64,000 nucleotides of DNA, taken from Bin55 sp963667455. GTDB lineage: Bacteria; Pseudomonadota; Gammaproteobacteria; Pseudomonadales; Azotimanducaceae. Below the pieces are notes generated by a model. It was not told the DNA's origin and did not search any database. It was given only the letters and a program-made list of their open reading frames with translations. The number at the start of each line of letters is the position of its first letter. Positions within the stretch are counted from its first letter, which is position 1. This document shows, one piece after another, positions 1 through 10,100 of the stretch. The stretch is from the NCBI GenBank assembly GCA_963667455.2, contig CAXXFR010000029.1, positions 310,001-374,000 on the forward strand, written 5' to 3'. A program made the translations under genes and the position numbers.

Positions 1-1
1 T

Positions 2-859
2 GGAAAGAGCACCGTCGGCAAGACATTGCTCCGACTTGAGGAACCGACTGCTGGAGTCGTCCGGTTTCAAGGTCGAGACATCGCAACCATGAAGCGCAAG
101 GAACTACGATCATTGCGGCGTGACATCCAAATGATCTTTCAAGATCCTTTCGAATCACTCAACGCACGCCACACTGTAGGAAAAATCCTGTCCGAACCGT
201 TTGTCATTCACCGTATCGGTTCAGCGTCCGAACGCACTAAGCGTGTGGAAGAGTTGCTTAACCGGGTCGGTCTCGACAAATCCGCGTCGACTCGGTTTCC
301 TCACGAGTTTTCAGGAGGTCAGCGTCAGCGGATTGGAATCGCCCGAGCGATTGCCTTGAAGCCGAAGCTGATTGTCTGCGACGAAGCTGTTTCAGCACTC
401 GATGTCTCAGTTCAGTCGCAGGTGATCAACCTGCTACTCGATCTTCAACAAGAAATGCATCTTGCGTTGATTTTCATCGCGCACGACTTGGCAGTTGTCA
501 AGCATGTATCCGATCAAATTGCCGTGATGTACCTAGGGGAAATTGTCGAAACCCGCGACTCCGAGCAAGTCTATGCTTCACCTCGGCATCCCTACACCCA
601 AGCCCTCATCTCCGCAATACCGCGACCGGATCCACGTTATCGAAGCGACAAGGTCATTCTGGAGGGAGATGTCCCGTCTCCCATTAGTCCGCCCAGTGGT
701 TGTAGATTTCGCACTCGTTGCCAGTTCGCTCAGTCTGAGTGCGCGAGCAGTAGTCCGCAGCTCACCGAGCTGCCCTCTGGAGGCAGTGTCGCCTGCTTCT
801 ATTGGGATCAACTCCAACCGCGACAGCAATCGTCAGAACAGGTCGCAAGTTCAGAATAA
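2..859 (+). CDS. Oligopeptide/dipeptide ABC transporter ATP-binding protein (5' end outside window)
   Basis: ATPase subunit that powers import of peptides or similar solutes at the inner membrane. The reading frame is open from base 2 and already encodes the end of the Walker A motif (GKST), so the start lies upstream of the window. Visible are the Q-loop region (QMIFQDPFESLN), the ABC signature FSGGQRQRIGIARAI, Walker B (LIVCDEAVSALD) and the switch histidine (IFIAHDL). The C-terminal extension with GCRFRTRCQFA and a later Cys is the oligopeptide/dipeptide transporter C-terminal domain typical of OppF/DppF. Permease and binding-protein genes would be expected upstream. The family is certain, the substrate is not. 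Confidence 0.93.
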   Translation, partial: GKSTVGKTLLRLEEPTAGVVRFQGRDIATMKRKELRSLRRDIQMIFQDPFESLNARHTVGKILSEPFVIHRIGSASERTKRVEELLNRVGLDKSASTRFPHEFSGGQRQRIGIARAIALKPKLIVCDEAVSALDVSVQSQVINLLLDLQQEMHLALIFIAHDLAVVKHVSDQIAVMYLGEIVETRDSEQVYASPRHPYTQALISAIPRPDPRYRSDKVILEGDVPSPISPPSGCRFRTRCQFAQSECASSSPQLTELPSGGSVACFYWDQLQPRQQSSEQVASSE

Positions 860-874
860 GTCGACCAGTTCGTA

Positions 875-1711
875 CTAGAAGTACTGAGCGATCCTAAAGG
901 AGAAGTCAACGCTTCGTCTCGACAATTGCTGAGGAACCCTCAAGTCTTGGTGGTCGCCTTCCCACTCGGTCGTACCTTCGCGATTGGTTCGGAGTTCCAT
1001 TTGAATAGCCGTCTTGCCGAACCGCTTCTCGATTCCTATCCCTCCAACGTACTGTTCAAACGTCGGATTTCGAGATTCCGTCGCGGTCCTTCTTTGGTCG
1101 TCCGAAGTACAGTTCAAGGATTCAACGCAAATCGAGAAATCTCTCTCAAACTCGAAGGTTACTTCGCGTTTTCCTGCCAGTACGTAGAAGGCAAAGTCGA
1201 ACACTCCCAACAAACTGATGTGGGTTCCAACCTTCGCACTCAATACACGGTCAGACTGCGCCTGAAAGGACCAATCCTCGACAACAAGATCTGGGACTTT
1301 CGTTCCGTCGCTCTTGAGGCCGTCGGCTGAGAGCTTTCCTTCGATAGTTCCACCACGCAGTTCTGCATCCCATTGAACTGCAATCCATGCCCCTTGTCTT
1401 TGCAATTCGAGCTGATAGCCCACAAATGCGCCCAGTGTGTAAGGAGAGTCGGCCGAATCCTGTCGATCCGAGTAAATCAGATTGGATAGAGACAACGATG
1501 GGAACAGATCCACATCCCCTCTCTGCTCATAGCGGGTGTCGACATCTTCAAGACCGACCCCCGCTCCCACATAGAGTCCACCCAAGACCGGCTGAACCAC
1601 ACCGCACGCTAGGACAAGACCCCAAACACCGGCAAATCTACCCTTGAGGAATTCCTGGTTCCAACCCGCAATAGACATCCAAAAGCTTCGCAAAAACCCT
1701 GTCGGTGTCAT
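875..1711 (-). CDS. Outer-membrane beta-barrel-like protein
   Basis: A 278-residue protein with a hydrophobic N-terminal stretch (about residues 24-44, FAGVWGLVLACGVVQPVLG) that reads as a late signal peptide; an internal start nearer this stretch is possible. The rest alternates hydrophobic and polar residues in beta-strand style (GGLYVGAGVGLEDV near the start, VDFSFRIAQYF at the end). It finishes in a terminal Phe, as expected for a BAM-inserted outer-membrane barrel. Length and glycine/aromatic pattern suit an 8-10 strand OmpA/OmpW-type barrel. It converges on the ABC transporter gene and lies downstream of the acyl-CoA synthetase gene on the same strand. No specific substrate or family is recognised. 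Confidence 0.72.
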   Translation of the reverse strand: MTPTGFLRSFWMSIAGWNQEFLKGRFAGVWGLVLACGVVQPVLGGLYVGAGVGLEDVDTRYEQRGDVDLFPSLSLSNLIYSDRQDSADSPYTLGAFVGYQLELQRQGAWIAVQWDAELRGGTIEGKLSADGLKSDGTKVPDLVVEDWSFQAQSDRVLSAKVGTHISLLGVFDFAFYVLAGKREVTFEFERDFSICVESLNCTSDDQRRTATESRNPTFEQYVGGIGIEKRFGKTAIQMELRTNREGTTEWEGDHQDLRVPQQLSRRSVDFSFRIAQYF

Positions 1712-1770
1712 ACTTCAATATCTCTCACACAAAGTCGAATGCCGGGTGATTTCTCATAGGGGTCAGCCAG

Positions 1771-3276
1771 CTATTGATGGTCGCCTCCTAGGCGTTCCCG
1801 TACTACACGCCGTAGCAATTTACCCGATTCGTTGTACGGCAATTCTTCCCAGAACTGAATGAATTCTGGTACGCGTGACGATCTCATATGATCCCGTACC
1901 CATGATTGAAGTTCAGATTCCGATGTGGAATTGGAAGCGACAACGACCGCTGCAACAGCTTCTCCCCACTCATCATTAGGAGTGCCGATAACCGCTGCAT
2001 CCGCAACAGCGTCATGCTCGAGCAGGACATCCTCGATTTCTCCCGGAGAGAGATTCTCGCCACCTCGCACAATGACATCATCGGACCGACCTTCCAGGTA
2101 TAGGTAGCCGTCTTCGTCCACATAGCCGGCGTCTCTAGTGCAGAACCACCCGTCCGCGTCCAACAAGCTGCCTCGATCCTCGTATTCACCGGAAACCTGA
2201 TCGCCACGGACGTAGATCTCGCCGTGACTCCCCACCGGTAGTGAGCGACCATCCGAGTCTCGTACGTCCAACTCGATACCGGGCAACGGAACACCCGCCG
2301 AAGCAAGCCGACGACGAATTCTGGGATCGTCCGACTGCATTGCAATTCGGTGTTCATCAGGACCCAGAACCGTTATCGTCGAACTCGTCTCGGTGAGTCC
2401 ATAAGCGTTTGTGAACTCTGATTCTGGGAATAGCTCCATGGCCTTTTGGACTATTTTTCTCGGCATTTTGCCGCCGCCGTAGGCGATGGATTGAATGCTT
2501 GGAATCTGATCTCGCGACAAGCCATCCGCTGCCGCAATGATCCTAGACAGCATCGTGGGAACTACAAAGGCCGTGGTCACTCCTTCCGTTCGAGCAAGTC
2601 GCAACCATTCAGCCGGATCGAACTGCGCCAGCTGAACAACCCTTCTACCGCAGAAGACTGAACTTAGCATCGCCCCTATGCCTGCGATGTGATACGGCGG
2701 GACGGCTACCAAGGCAGCTTCATCTTCCTCGGCGGACGCAAATTCGACTGATTGGAGGATGTACGACACAACATGTCGGTGTCTTATAACCGCAGCCTTG
2801 GGTACTCCTGTCGTCCCACTAGTGAACAACAACACGCCCACTTCATCTGGATCCATTCCAAGCGACGGAGTTGCTGACGCGTCGATCGGTTCTGCAGACC
2901 AGAATTCGTCGCGGTCCACCACCTGAATGCCTTCACGATCTCGAAATGCGGGTGCACGTACTGAATCCGTTATCAGATACGCGGGCTTGACCCGGTCTAG
3001 CAGAGCATCAAGCTCCTCCTCGGTCAGTCGATAGTTGAGTGGAACAAATGGAATGCCTGCCCAGGCACTACTGTAGAGAGCGAGTGGAATGGTCAGATTC
3101 GTCGTGTCGAGCAAGACACATCGCCGTGCGCCGGACTCCAACAATACTTGGGCTTTTGATCGCGAGGCGTTCAGCAACCCCTTGTACGTAATCGACTGAT
3201 CTGCTACGGGATCGTAGAACGCGACGCGGTCAGGGCTTGCATCCGCGATCATGTCCAGCAACATCAAGAGGTTCAT
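1771..3276 (-). CDS. Acyl-CoA synthetase / AMP-dependent ligase
   Basis: A 501-residue member of the ANL superfamily, which activates a carboxylic acid as acyl-AMP and transfers it to CoA. The motifs are complete: the P-loop-like LLFTSGTTGVPKAAVIRH near residue 150, the A5 motif YGLTETSS, the hinge GRSDDVIVRGGENLSPGEIE, and the C-terminal NESGKLLRR with the catalytic Lys. The length is typical of medium/long-chain fatty acid or aryl-acid ligases. The small conserved-looking gene at 3415-3720 lies just upstream on the same strand. Substrate specificity cannot be read from the sequence; a fatty acid or aromatic acid is likely. Confidence 0.93.
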   Translation of the reverse strand: MNLLMLLDMIADASPDRVAFYDPVADQSITYKGLLNASRSKAQVLLESGARRCVLLDTTNLTIPLALYSSAWAGIPFVPLNYRLTEEELDALLDRVKPAYLITDSVRAPAFRDREGIQVVDRDEFWSAEPIDASATPSLGMDPDEVGVLLFTSGTTGVPKAAVIRHRHVVSYILQSVEFASAEEDEAALVAVPPYHIAGIGAMLSSVFCGRRVVQLAQFDPAEWLRLARTEGVTTAFVVPTMLSRIIAAADGLSRDQIPSIQSIAYGGGKMPRKIVQKAMELFPESEFTNAYGLTETSSTITVLGPDEHRIAMQSDDPRIRRRLASAGVPLPGIELDVRDSDGRSLPVGSHGEIYVRGDQVSGEYEDRGSLLDADGWFCTRDAGYVDEDGYLYLEGRSDDVIVRGGENLSPGEIEDVLLEHDAVADAAVIGTPNDEWGEAVAAVVVASNSTSESELQSWVRDHMRSSRVPEFIQFWEELPYNESGKLLRRVVRERLGGDHQ

Positions 3277-3414
3277 TCGAGGAGGCTCTTGGAGCTAGTC
3301 CGTGAATGGTCTTGAGTGTAATGTGCGGAGCGTGGGAGGATTGGTTCGACTGATGTAAGCAATCCTACGTGTGTGGGCGGCATGAAGCTCATTCGATCGA
3401 CAACCGCCTGCGAA

Positions 3415-3720
3415 CTAGTCGGTCTTGGGCAACTTCTTGGAGTCTTTCAGTTTGAGTGCGAGCCCGCCAACAGCCAGTGAGCCTTCACCCGGCTTTACGC
3501 AGAGTATTTCCAATTTGCCGTCAGCGTTGACATAGCGCTTACCAATGGTCGTGCCTTCAGCGAATTCCGGGTCGAGCTCAGCATCACTCGACTCACCATT
3601 CTCGTTCATGGGCGATCCACCGCACATCAACTCGAGGTCTTCGGCTGGTGCTGTAATCACCATCACTTCTGTGGTGCACACACCACTCTTGAGTCTTTGA
3701 CCCGTCGACAAAATCGTCAT
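3415..3720 (-). CDS. Small protein of unknown function beside acyl-CoA synthetase
   Basis: A 101-residue soluble protein with no signal peptide or membrane segment. It contains paired features (VCTTEVMVITAP, LMCGGSPM, LEILCVKPGEGSLAVGG) with three cysteines at spaced positions that could bind a metal or thiol ligand. The start is ATG, preceded on the minus strand by GGAGAG a few bases upstream. It lies immediately upstream of, and in the same direction as, the acyl-CoA synthetase gene (138 bp apart). From memory, similar small proteins occur beside acyl-CoA ligases in other bacteria, but this is not verified. Function unknown. Confidence 0.75.
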   Translation of the reverse strand: MTILSTGQRLKSGVCTTEVMVITAPAEDLELMCGGSPMNENGESSDAELDPEFAEGTTIGKRYVNADGKLEILCVKPGEGSLAVGGLALKLKDSKKLPKTD

Positions 3721-3808
3721 AGCGAGCTCTCCTCTATGCGCAAGTCCGCGTCGCTGGCAATTTTAGGTATCCGCTCAAGCGAATACAACCGCCACACGGA
3801 ACGGTTCG

Positions 3809-4780
3809 CTAGAGCAAGTCGAGAACCGCCTCGCGTTCTTCCAACAACTCCTTCTCGGTGACCGCGATTTTTTCGCGACTGAAATCGTCAAGTTCACGTG
3901 ATTGATCCACCGAAACCTCACCGTCGTTGCAAATCACCGGATACGAAAAAACTACGTCTTGAGCGATGTCGTACATGCCAGTACTGTAGATAGCCATACT
4001 GGTGACTTCGTCGGTTCCCAAGAACCAGTCTCGTGTTTGTTCCACGGCAGCATTGGCGGCGGAAGCTGCGCTGGACAGACCTCTTGCTTGGAGGATGGCG
4101 GCACCGCGTTGCTGAATTACAGGAATGAATGACGACTCGTACCACTCCATGTCCACACATTCAAGTGCAGGTACATCGTCGATCATTGCAGAACCAAGCT
4201 CCGGAAACATCGTCGCTGAATGATTGCCCCAGATAGCGAGACCCGAAATGGACTCGACCCCACGACCGACCTTTTGAGCTAATTGCGCCTTTGCTCGATT
4301 GTGGTCGAGCCGTGTCATAGCAGCGAATTGCGATGGATCCAAGTCGGGGGCGTTGTGCAAGGCGATGAGACAGTTGGTGTTTGCCGGGTTACCCACTACG
4401 AGCACTTTGACGTGCTTTGCAGCACGATCGTTGAGAACCCGTCCCTGTTCGGAGAATATCGCACCGTTCGCTTCCAACAGATCGTTGCGCTCCATGCCAG
4501 GAGAACGAGGTCTGGAGCCAACGAGTAACGCTACATCCGCCCCCTCGAAGGCAATCTCCGGTCGGTCGGTTTGAACAATTCCCCGTACAAGAGGCGACGC
4601 ACAGTCCTCCAGCTCCATTACCACACCCTTGAGTGCATCCATTGCTGGAGGTATCTCCAGCAACTGAAGTTGGATGAGGCAATCCGAACCCAATAGCTGT
4701 CCCGACGCGATTCGAAACAGCAAGGCGTAGCCAATCTGTCCTGCAGCCCCTGTGACTGCGACTCGAATAGGTTCAGACAT
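3809..4780 (-). CDS. mdh: Malate dehydrogenase (NAD-dependent)
   Basis: TCA-cycle enzyme interconverting malate and oxaloacetate with NAD. The 323-residue protein has the nucleotide-binding GAAGQIGYALLFRIASG at the N-terminus, the substrate-loop segment SRPRSPGMERNDLLEANG, NPANTN, the TRLDHNRA motif with the substrate Arg and catalytic Asp region, and the active-site His in IWGNHSATMFPEL. It matches the dimeric, cytosolic-like MDH group 2 common in Gammaproteobacteria and Actinobacteria. The mobile loop reads RSPGMERND, where many homologues have RKPGMERKD. Monocistronic by appearance, with a Nudix gene upstream on the same strand. Confidence 0.95.
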   Translation of the reverse strand: MSEPIRVAVTGAAGQIGYALLFRIASGQLLGSDCLIQLQLLEIPPAMDALKGVVMELEDCASPLVRGIVQTDRPEIAFEGADVALLVGSRPRSPGMERNDLLEANGAIFSEQGRVLNDRAAKHVKVLVVGNPANTNCLIALHNAPDLDPSQFAAMTRLDHNRAKAQLAQKVGRGVESISGLAIWGNHSATMFPELGSAMIDDVPALECVDMEWYESSFIPVIQQRGAAILQARGLSSAASAANAAVEQTRDWFLGTDEVTSMAIYSTGMYDIAQDVVFSYPVICNDGEVSVDQSRELDDFSREKIAVTEKELLEEREAVLDLL

Positions 4781-4862
4781 GTTGAGTCTCCTTGTGCCTG
4801 TGGATCTGAATTGAAAACAAAACTACGATGAATGTCCGCCAGAATCCTAACGCATATGCGTT

Positions 4863-5288
4863 CTATTCGGTGAACTCGTGGTACCAAATGCCGCAATCGA
4901 TTAGTTCGAATGCCTTCGGTACGAACGCCACCACGTTGGTTGGCAGATCATTCAAGCAAAACCAGTCGATTTCGGAACACTTCTCAGGTTCTCCAATCCG
5001 TGCATTTCCTTCCCACTTCACCGCCTCGAAAATGAAGTCGACACCGCCTTTGAACGGCATTACGACAGCTGGTTTAATCTCACAGACTTCCAGCGTTGAC
5101 TCTTCTCGAACTTCTCGGACTGCCGCGTGAGCAATCGATTCACCATCCTTCACGTGGCCGCCCGGCAACGCAAAATAACCATCCTTGTAGCCGGTGTTGA
5201 AGCGGCGAAGTAGAACTATAGCGCCATCCGAACGTCTTACTATGGTATGAACAACTATCACCACTTCCGGCTTTGCAATTGCAACCAT
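4863..5288 (-). CDS. Nudix hydrolase
   Basis: Hydrolyses nucleoside diphosphates linked to another moiety. The Nudix box is intact (GGHVKDGESIAHAAVREVREES, matching Gx5Ex7REUxEExGU except that the conserved late Gly is Ser). The open frame extends upstream to 5402, but the ATG at 5288 is preferred: it has GGAAG six bases upstream and begins just before the first beta-strand (PEVVIVVHTIVRR). It also avoids overlap with the divergent lipoprotein gene at 5387. The resulting protein is 141 residues, normal for a single-domain Nudix enzyme. Substrate not predictable. Confidence 0.88.
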   Translation of the reverse strand: MVAIAKPEVVIVVHTIVRRSDGAIVLLRRFNTGYKDGYFALPGGHVKDGESIAHAAVREVREESTLEVCEIKPAVVMPFKGGVDFIFEAVKWEGNARIGEPEKCSEIDWFCLNDLPTNVVAFVPKAFELIDCGIWYHEFTE

Positions 5289-5386
5289 TTCGACTTCCGT
5301 ATTGCCATTCCGACCGTACCACGTCCCACGATCAAGTGGACTGGGGCATCTAATAGCATAGTTCCGAACAGAAGAGATCCTGGCGT

Positions 5387-6220
5387 ATGGCTGAACCTGC
5401 ATTTCTAACTAGACAGTTGACGAGGTGGTGTCTGATTTTTGCTGCGGTGCCTCTGTTCTTGGGTTGCGCGAGCGTTCCCGATACCCCGATTCCAATCGAG
5501 CCAGTTCCCGACGAAAGCGCGCTAACCGATTGGCTTCGGTCCATCGAGCAAATCACTATCGAGACGACCAACCGGATTTTCGAGAGTCAAAATCCGAGAG
5601 AGATGTATGACCTCAAACGCGATGCGATGGCATGGACGGTCGAAGCGGCCGAAAACCCTGCGATCAATTATTGGCTTGCGTTTATCGACTTCAATCTGGC
5701 CCAATTCGAAGCGGAAATGGGCAGTCAGGAACAGGCAGCAACGCTAATCGAAGCATCAATTCGGACGTTGGAACAAAGCGGAATTGCCGATGCGGAAGCA
5801 TTCGCTTTGTTAGCGATCCTGTATCGGGAGAAAGTTCACTTTGCTCCCCAAGACACGTTCAACCTGATGTCTCGCCTTAACTCAACCATCAGCAAAGGCG
5901 TGGAACTCGACGAATGGAACTTGCGAATTCATCTTGCACTAGCCATTCGGGCAGTTAGACCGGTTCCTGGATTTGGAACTGGCGACAACGTTAGAGACGT
6001 CATCGACGGAGCAGTCGCGACCAGTTTGAACGCAACGAACGACTCATCTTACGATTCGTCAGTCTGGGGATCGTATCCTCCCACCTGGGGGCGAGCGAGA
6101 ATACTGGCACTTCAGGCCTCCTTCTTGAAGAGTGAAGGTAGAACCGAAGATGCAAGCGAGGTGTTAAGGAGAGGACTGAACGAGTTTCCCGGTCACTTCA
6201 AGCTGCTGGAACAGCTCTAG
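5387..6220 (+). CDS. Predicted lipoprotein with helical-repeat (TPR-like) body
   Basis: A 277-residue protein with a signal peptide ending in a lipobox, LFLGC, with the lipidated Cys at residue 27 followed by ASVP. This predicts an envelope lipoprotein. The mature part is rich in amphipathic helices (for example AINYWLAFIDFNLAQFEAEMG and EDASEVLRRGLNEFPGHF) and reads like degenerate tetratricopeptide repeats. Divergent from the Nudix gene and upstream of an unknown gene on the same strand. No specific family recognised; a scaffold or assembly role in the periplasm is only inference. Confidence 0.8.
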   Translation: MAEPAFLTRQLTRWCLIFAAVPLFLGCASVPDTPIPIEPVPDESALTDWLRSIEQITIETTNRIFESQNPREMYDLKRDAMAWTVEAAENPAINYWLAFIDFNLAQFEAEMGSQEQAATLIEASIRTLEQSGIADAEAFALLAILYREKVHFAPQDTFNLMSRLNSTISKGVELDEWNLRIHLALAIRAVRPVPGFGTGDNVRDVIDGAVATSLNATNDSSYDSSVWGSYPPTWGRARILALQASFLKSEGRTEDASEVLRRGLNEFPGHFKLLEQL

Positions 6221-6307
6221 TTTCAGTGTCAACACAAGAGAACAATCCTTTGGCCGAAGTAAAGAGACCCGCTCATTTGAGCACCCCACACCACCGAGAA
6301 AAACCGC

Positions 6308-6940
6308 ATGACACCTGATCAAGTTGCAACATTGACTCCCATTGGGGAATTCGGATCCAAGATCTGGTGCGAGACTGTTGCCAATCACGGGGCGCAAATC
6401 CTTCGAGACGCAAACCTCCCTTCCGACTTGCAGTGGGGATTTACCGAACACTACACACATGCACCCAGTCGTCTGCTGTCGGATGGACGAGACAGATCCG
6501 CTTACTTCATCATGGTGGACAACGGTAAAGTCACTTCGGGCGACGGGCTACCCCAAGAGTGTCTGGATTTGCCAGGTTTCCATGTGGAGATTCAGTGGGC
6601 CACCATCTGCAATCAGTCGCGCTCCCTCTACGGACGAGAAGGTCAGCGACAACGATCATTGGACGAACAGGTCATGTTCCGAGAGATCGCCGAATACCTA
6701 GACAAACAGAATCCACTCGGTCTCAAGCGTGGCTCAAGGCCGGCGTTTTGGCCGCCCGAAGTGGCATCGGCATTGGGACAAGGCGCAGAGGAAGGAGGAG
6801 GATTGCACAACATCGCAGCTCGGCTGCAGGCTCCCTCCCCGGAATTTGAGAAATTGCCAGTGACAGATTTGGGTGTACCGAAGTTCGCTGCGATGACTGA
6901 CGATCAAAAACAGACATTTCTCGCTCTGTGCGGAATCTAG
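6308..6940 (+). CDS. Protein of unknown function
   Basis: A 210-residue soluble protein without signal peptide or membrane helices. It opens with TPDQVATLTPIGEFGSKIWCE and contains a Trp/His-rich stretch (LQWGFTEHYTHAPSRLL) followed by YFIMVDNGKVTSGDG. The C-terminal segment, FAAMTDDQKQTFLALCGI, is helical. The ATG at 6308 fits the frame; the upstream lipoprotein gene ends 87 bp before it. I do not recognise the family. Codon use resembles the neighbours, so it is probably a real native gene. Confidence 0.72.
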   Translation: MTPDQVATLTPIGEFGSKIWCETVANHGAQILRDANLPSDLQWGFTEHYTHAPSRLLSDGRDRSAYFIMVDNGKVTSGDGLPQECLDLPGFHVEIQWATICNQSRSLYGREGQRQRSLDEQVMFREIAEYLDKQNPLGLKRGSRPAFWPPEVASALGQGAEEGGGLHNIAARLQAPSPEFEKLPVTDLGVPKFAAMTDDQKQTFLALCGI

Positions 6941-6947
6941 TCACCTT

Positions 6948-6972
6948 TTTTCTCTAAAGCACTAAGAGAAAA
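6948..6972 (+). terminator. Weak AT-rich hairpin after the 6308-6940 gene
   Basis: TTTTCTCT and AGAGAAAA form an 8-bp perfect stem around a 9-base loop, starting 8 bases after the stop codon. The stem is AT-rich and no T-run follows, so termination strength is doubtful. Confidence 0.3.
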
Positions 6973-7198
6973 GCTCTACAGCTCGCCTCCTTCAGCATTG
7001 CCCGGCATGCAAGGGCCCTCAAAGTCCCACTGAGCCAAGACTTTCGCGTCGGTTCACCAGCCTAGAATCGGATTCCGAAAAAACGGAAATTTGGGGTCAT
7101 TTGCTATTCTGTAGTGTTTAGCGCTCGATTTTCGCCCGAAGCGACTCTTGAGAACCGCACACCGGTTGTCGCTCTCCCCCACGTCCCATGAGTCCGCC

Positions 7199-10100
7199 GT
7201 GACACTACATTCAACTGCCCGAATTGGGTATCCCGCTGCCACGGGCTTGTACCACCCCGAGCAAGAGCGAGATTCTTGCGGAGTAGGTTTTGTGTGCGAC
7301 ATCAAGGGACGAAGGAGCCGTTCCATTCTCGACGATGCCAACAACATGAACTGTTGCATGGTGCACCGTGGAGGAATTGGCTACGAAAAGAACACCGGAG
7401 ATGGCGCTGGGATTCTGACGGCTATACCTGACTCGCTTTACCGTCGGGTATGTCTTGAACATCTCAATACAGAGTTGCCTGGTACAGGTCGATATGGTGT
7501 AGGCAACGTATTTCTTCCGCAAGACGCTAGCGAACGCAAACTCTGCAAACGCGAGTTCGAAGAAACGATTCGAGAGAAAGGACAGCGCTTGCTTGGATGG
7601 CGGCAGGTCCCTGTACACCCCGACGAAGCGGACATCGGAACTGCGGCTCGGCTCGCCATGCCGGTCATTGAACAGGTCTTCATCGGTGCAGAGTCGTCAC
7701 AAGACAATGAGGCTTTCGAGCGAAAGCTCTACCTGATCCGCAAGATCGTCACTCGAACGATTCGCAATGATCCGCGGATTCAACAAAGAGAGTTGTTCTA
7801 TGTATGCAGCCTATCAGCCAAGGTCATTGTCTATAAGGGAATGCTCACACCCCTTCAGCTCTTTCCGTTCTTTGGAGATCTGAGACAAAAGGACTACGAA
7901 TCACACCTAGCCATGGTGCATTCTCGATTCTCGACCAATACCTTTCCATCGTGGGATCGAGCTCAACCCAATCGTTTCATGCTTCACAACGGCGAAATCA
8001 ACACGTTGCTTGGCAACAAGAACTGGATGAACGCTCGTGAAGGCCAAGCCAAGTCGTCGCTATTCGGCGACGAACTCCAAGAGTTGTTTCCCATTGTCGA
8101 ACCCGACTGTTCGGACTCTGGAACCTTCGACAACGTGCTGGAATTCCTGCTGATGACCGGACGGACGCTTCAGGAGTCGGTACTCATGATGATTCCTGAA
8201 GCGTGGCAGGGACACGAAGGAATGTCCAAAGAGAAACGGGATTTCTACGAGTACTTTTCGTGCGTCATGGAGCCTTGGGACGGCCCTGCCTCGATTGCTT
8301 TTACCGATGGAACCTACATCGGGGCAGTCTTGGACCGAAACGGACTTCGTCCGTCCCGCTACTACATCACATCCGACGACAAATGCATCATGGCTTCGGA
8401 AGTCGGAGTACTGGATGTTCCCCCGGAACGTGTAGTCGAAAAAGGTCGTTTGCGACCGGGAAGGATTTTTCTAATCGACTTCGAGAAAGGACGCATGGTT
8501 CCCGACTCGGAAATCAAGGAAGAGTGGGCACAAGAGAAGCCATGGGGCGAATGGTTGTCTCGTCAGCGATTGGATCTTGATGAACTTCCGGTACCCGCCG
8601 AGGTGCCCGGTCTGGAGCGACGGTCTCTGCTGCAACGACTGCAAGCATTTGGCTATACAACTGAAACTCTGCAGTTCATGCTCTTGCCCCTGGTGGCTGA
8701 ACTTCGAGACCCGCTGGGGTCGATGGGCAACGATGCCGCTTTAGCTGCAATGTCGGACAAGCCGAGGCTGTTGTACGACTACTTCAAGCAGTTGTTTGCT
8801 CAAGTCACCAATCCGGCTATCGACTCCATACGAGAAGAGGTCGTCATGGCACTTGAGTGCTATATCGGACCGGAACTCAATCTTCTCGACGCCAACGAAG
8901 CCAATGCTCAACGACTACGTCTCACCCATCCCATACTTTCGAACCACGAACTCGCGGCTATAGCACAGTTGAACCACCGAGGGTGGCGAACGAAAACGAT
9001 CGACATCACGTTTCGGTCGCAATCGGAGAGCAAGGGTCTACTCGCAGCCCTGGATCGCATCAACCGAGAGGCAACTCAAGCAATCGAAGACGGCTATCGG
9101 TTCATTTTGCTCTCTGATCGAAAGATCTCCGAGACGCGCACACCGATAAGTTCTCTGCTCGCTGTCGGAACCGTGCACCACCATCTTGTCCGTACACATG
9201 CTCGAACCCAAATCGGAATAGTTGTGGAAACGGGAGAAGCACGCGAAGTTCACCACCATTGCTTGTTGATCGGATATGGAGCGGATGCGATCAATCCCTA
9301 CCTGGCTTTCGAGGCACTGTGGGATGCAAGAAAGCGTAAGTACTTCGACGAAGTTGCCCATGTTCGCAATGACGAAGACATTGTGGATAGCTACAAGAAG
9401 GGAATCGCCAAGGGCATCATGAAGGTCATGGCGAAGATGGGGATTTCTACGCTTCAATCGTACAAAGGAGCACAGATTTTCGAGGCAGTGGGATTGGCAA
9501 CCGAAGTCGTTGACCGATCATTCGCTGGCACAGCAACCCGCGTGGGCGGCGTAGGATTCGACGTCTTGGTGCAGGAAATGCAACGTCGCCACTCCATTGG
9601 ATTTCCAGGCCGCAACATCGTGAGCGTACCGGTGCTTCCCAATCCGGGCGACTTTCATTGGCGTGTGGGTGGCGATCGACACATGTGGGAGCCGGAGGCC
9701 ATCGCAGACCTGCAGTTTGCGGTCCAACAGAACGACAACGACGTGTATCGGAGGTTTGCGGAACAAGCCAACGACAGCACCCGAGAAGCCAATCTTCGCG
9801 GATTGATTGACTTCGATCCCGGTGCCAACGGTCCGTCGATTTCCATCAACGAAGTCGAGCCCGAATCCGAGATTGTCAAGAGATTCGCTACCGGTGCGAT
9901 GAGTTTTGGGTCGATATCCGCTGAAGCTCACGAATCGCTTGCCATCGCCATGAATAGGATCGGCGGAAAGTCCAACACTGGTGAAGGCGGAGAGGATCCT
10001 GTTCGGTACGCCGCCACAGCGAACGGCGAATCGAAGAGGTCGGCAATCAAGCAAGTAGCCAGCGGTCGATTCGGAGTCACGATTGACTATCTGACCAATG

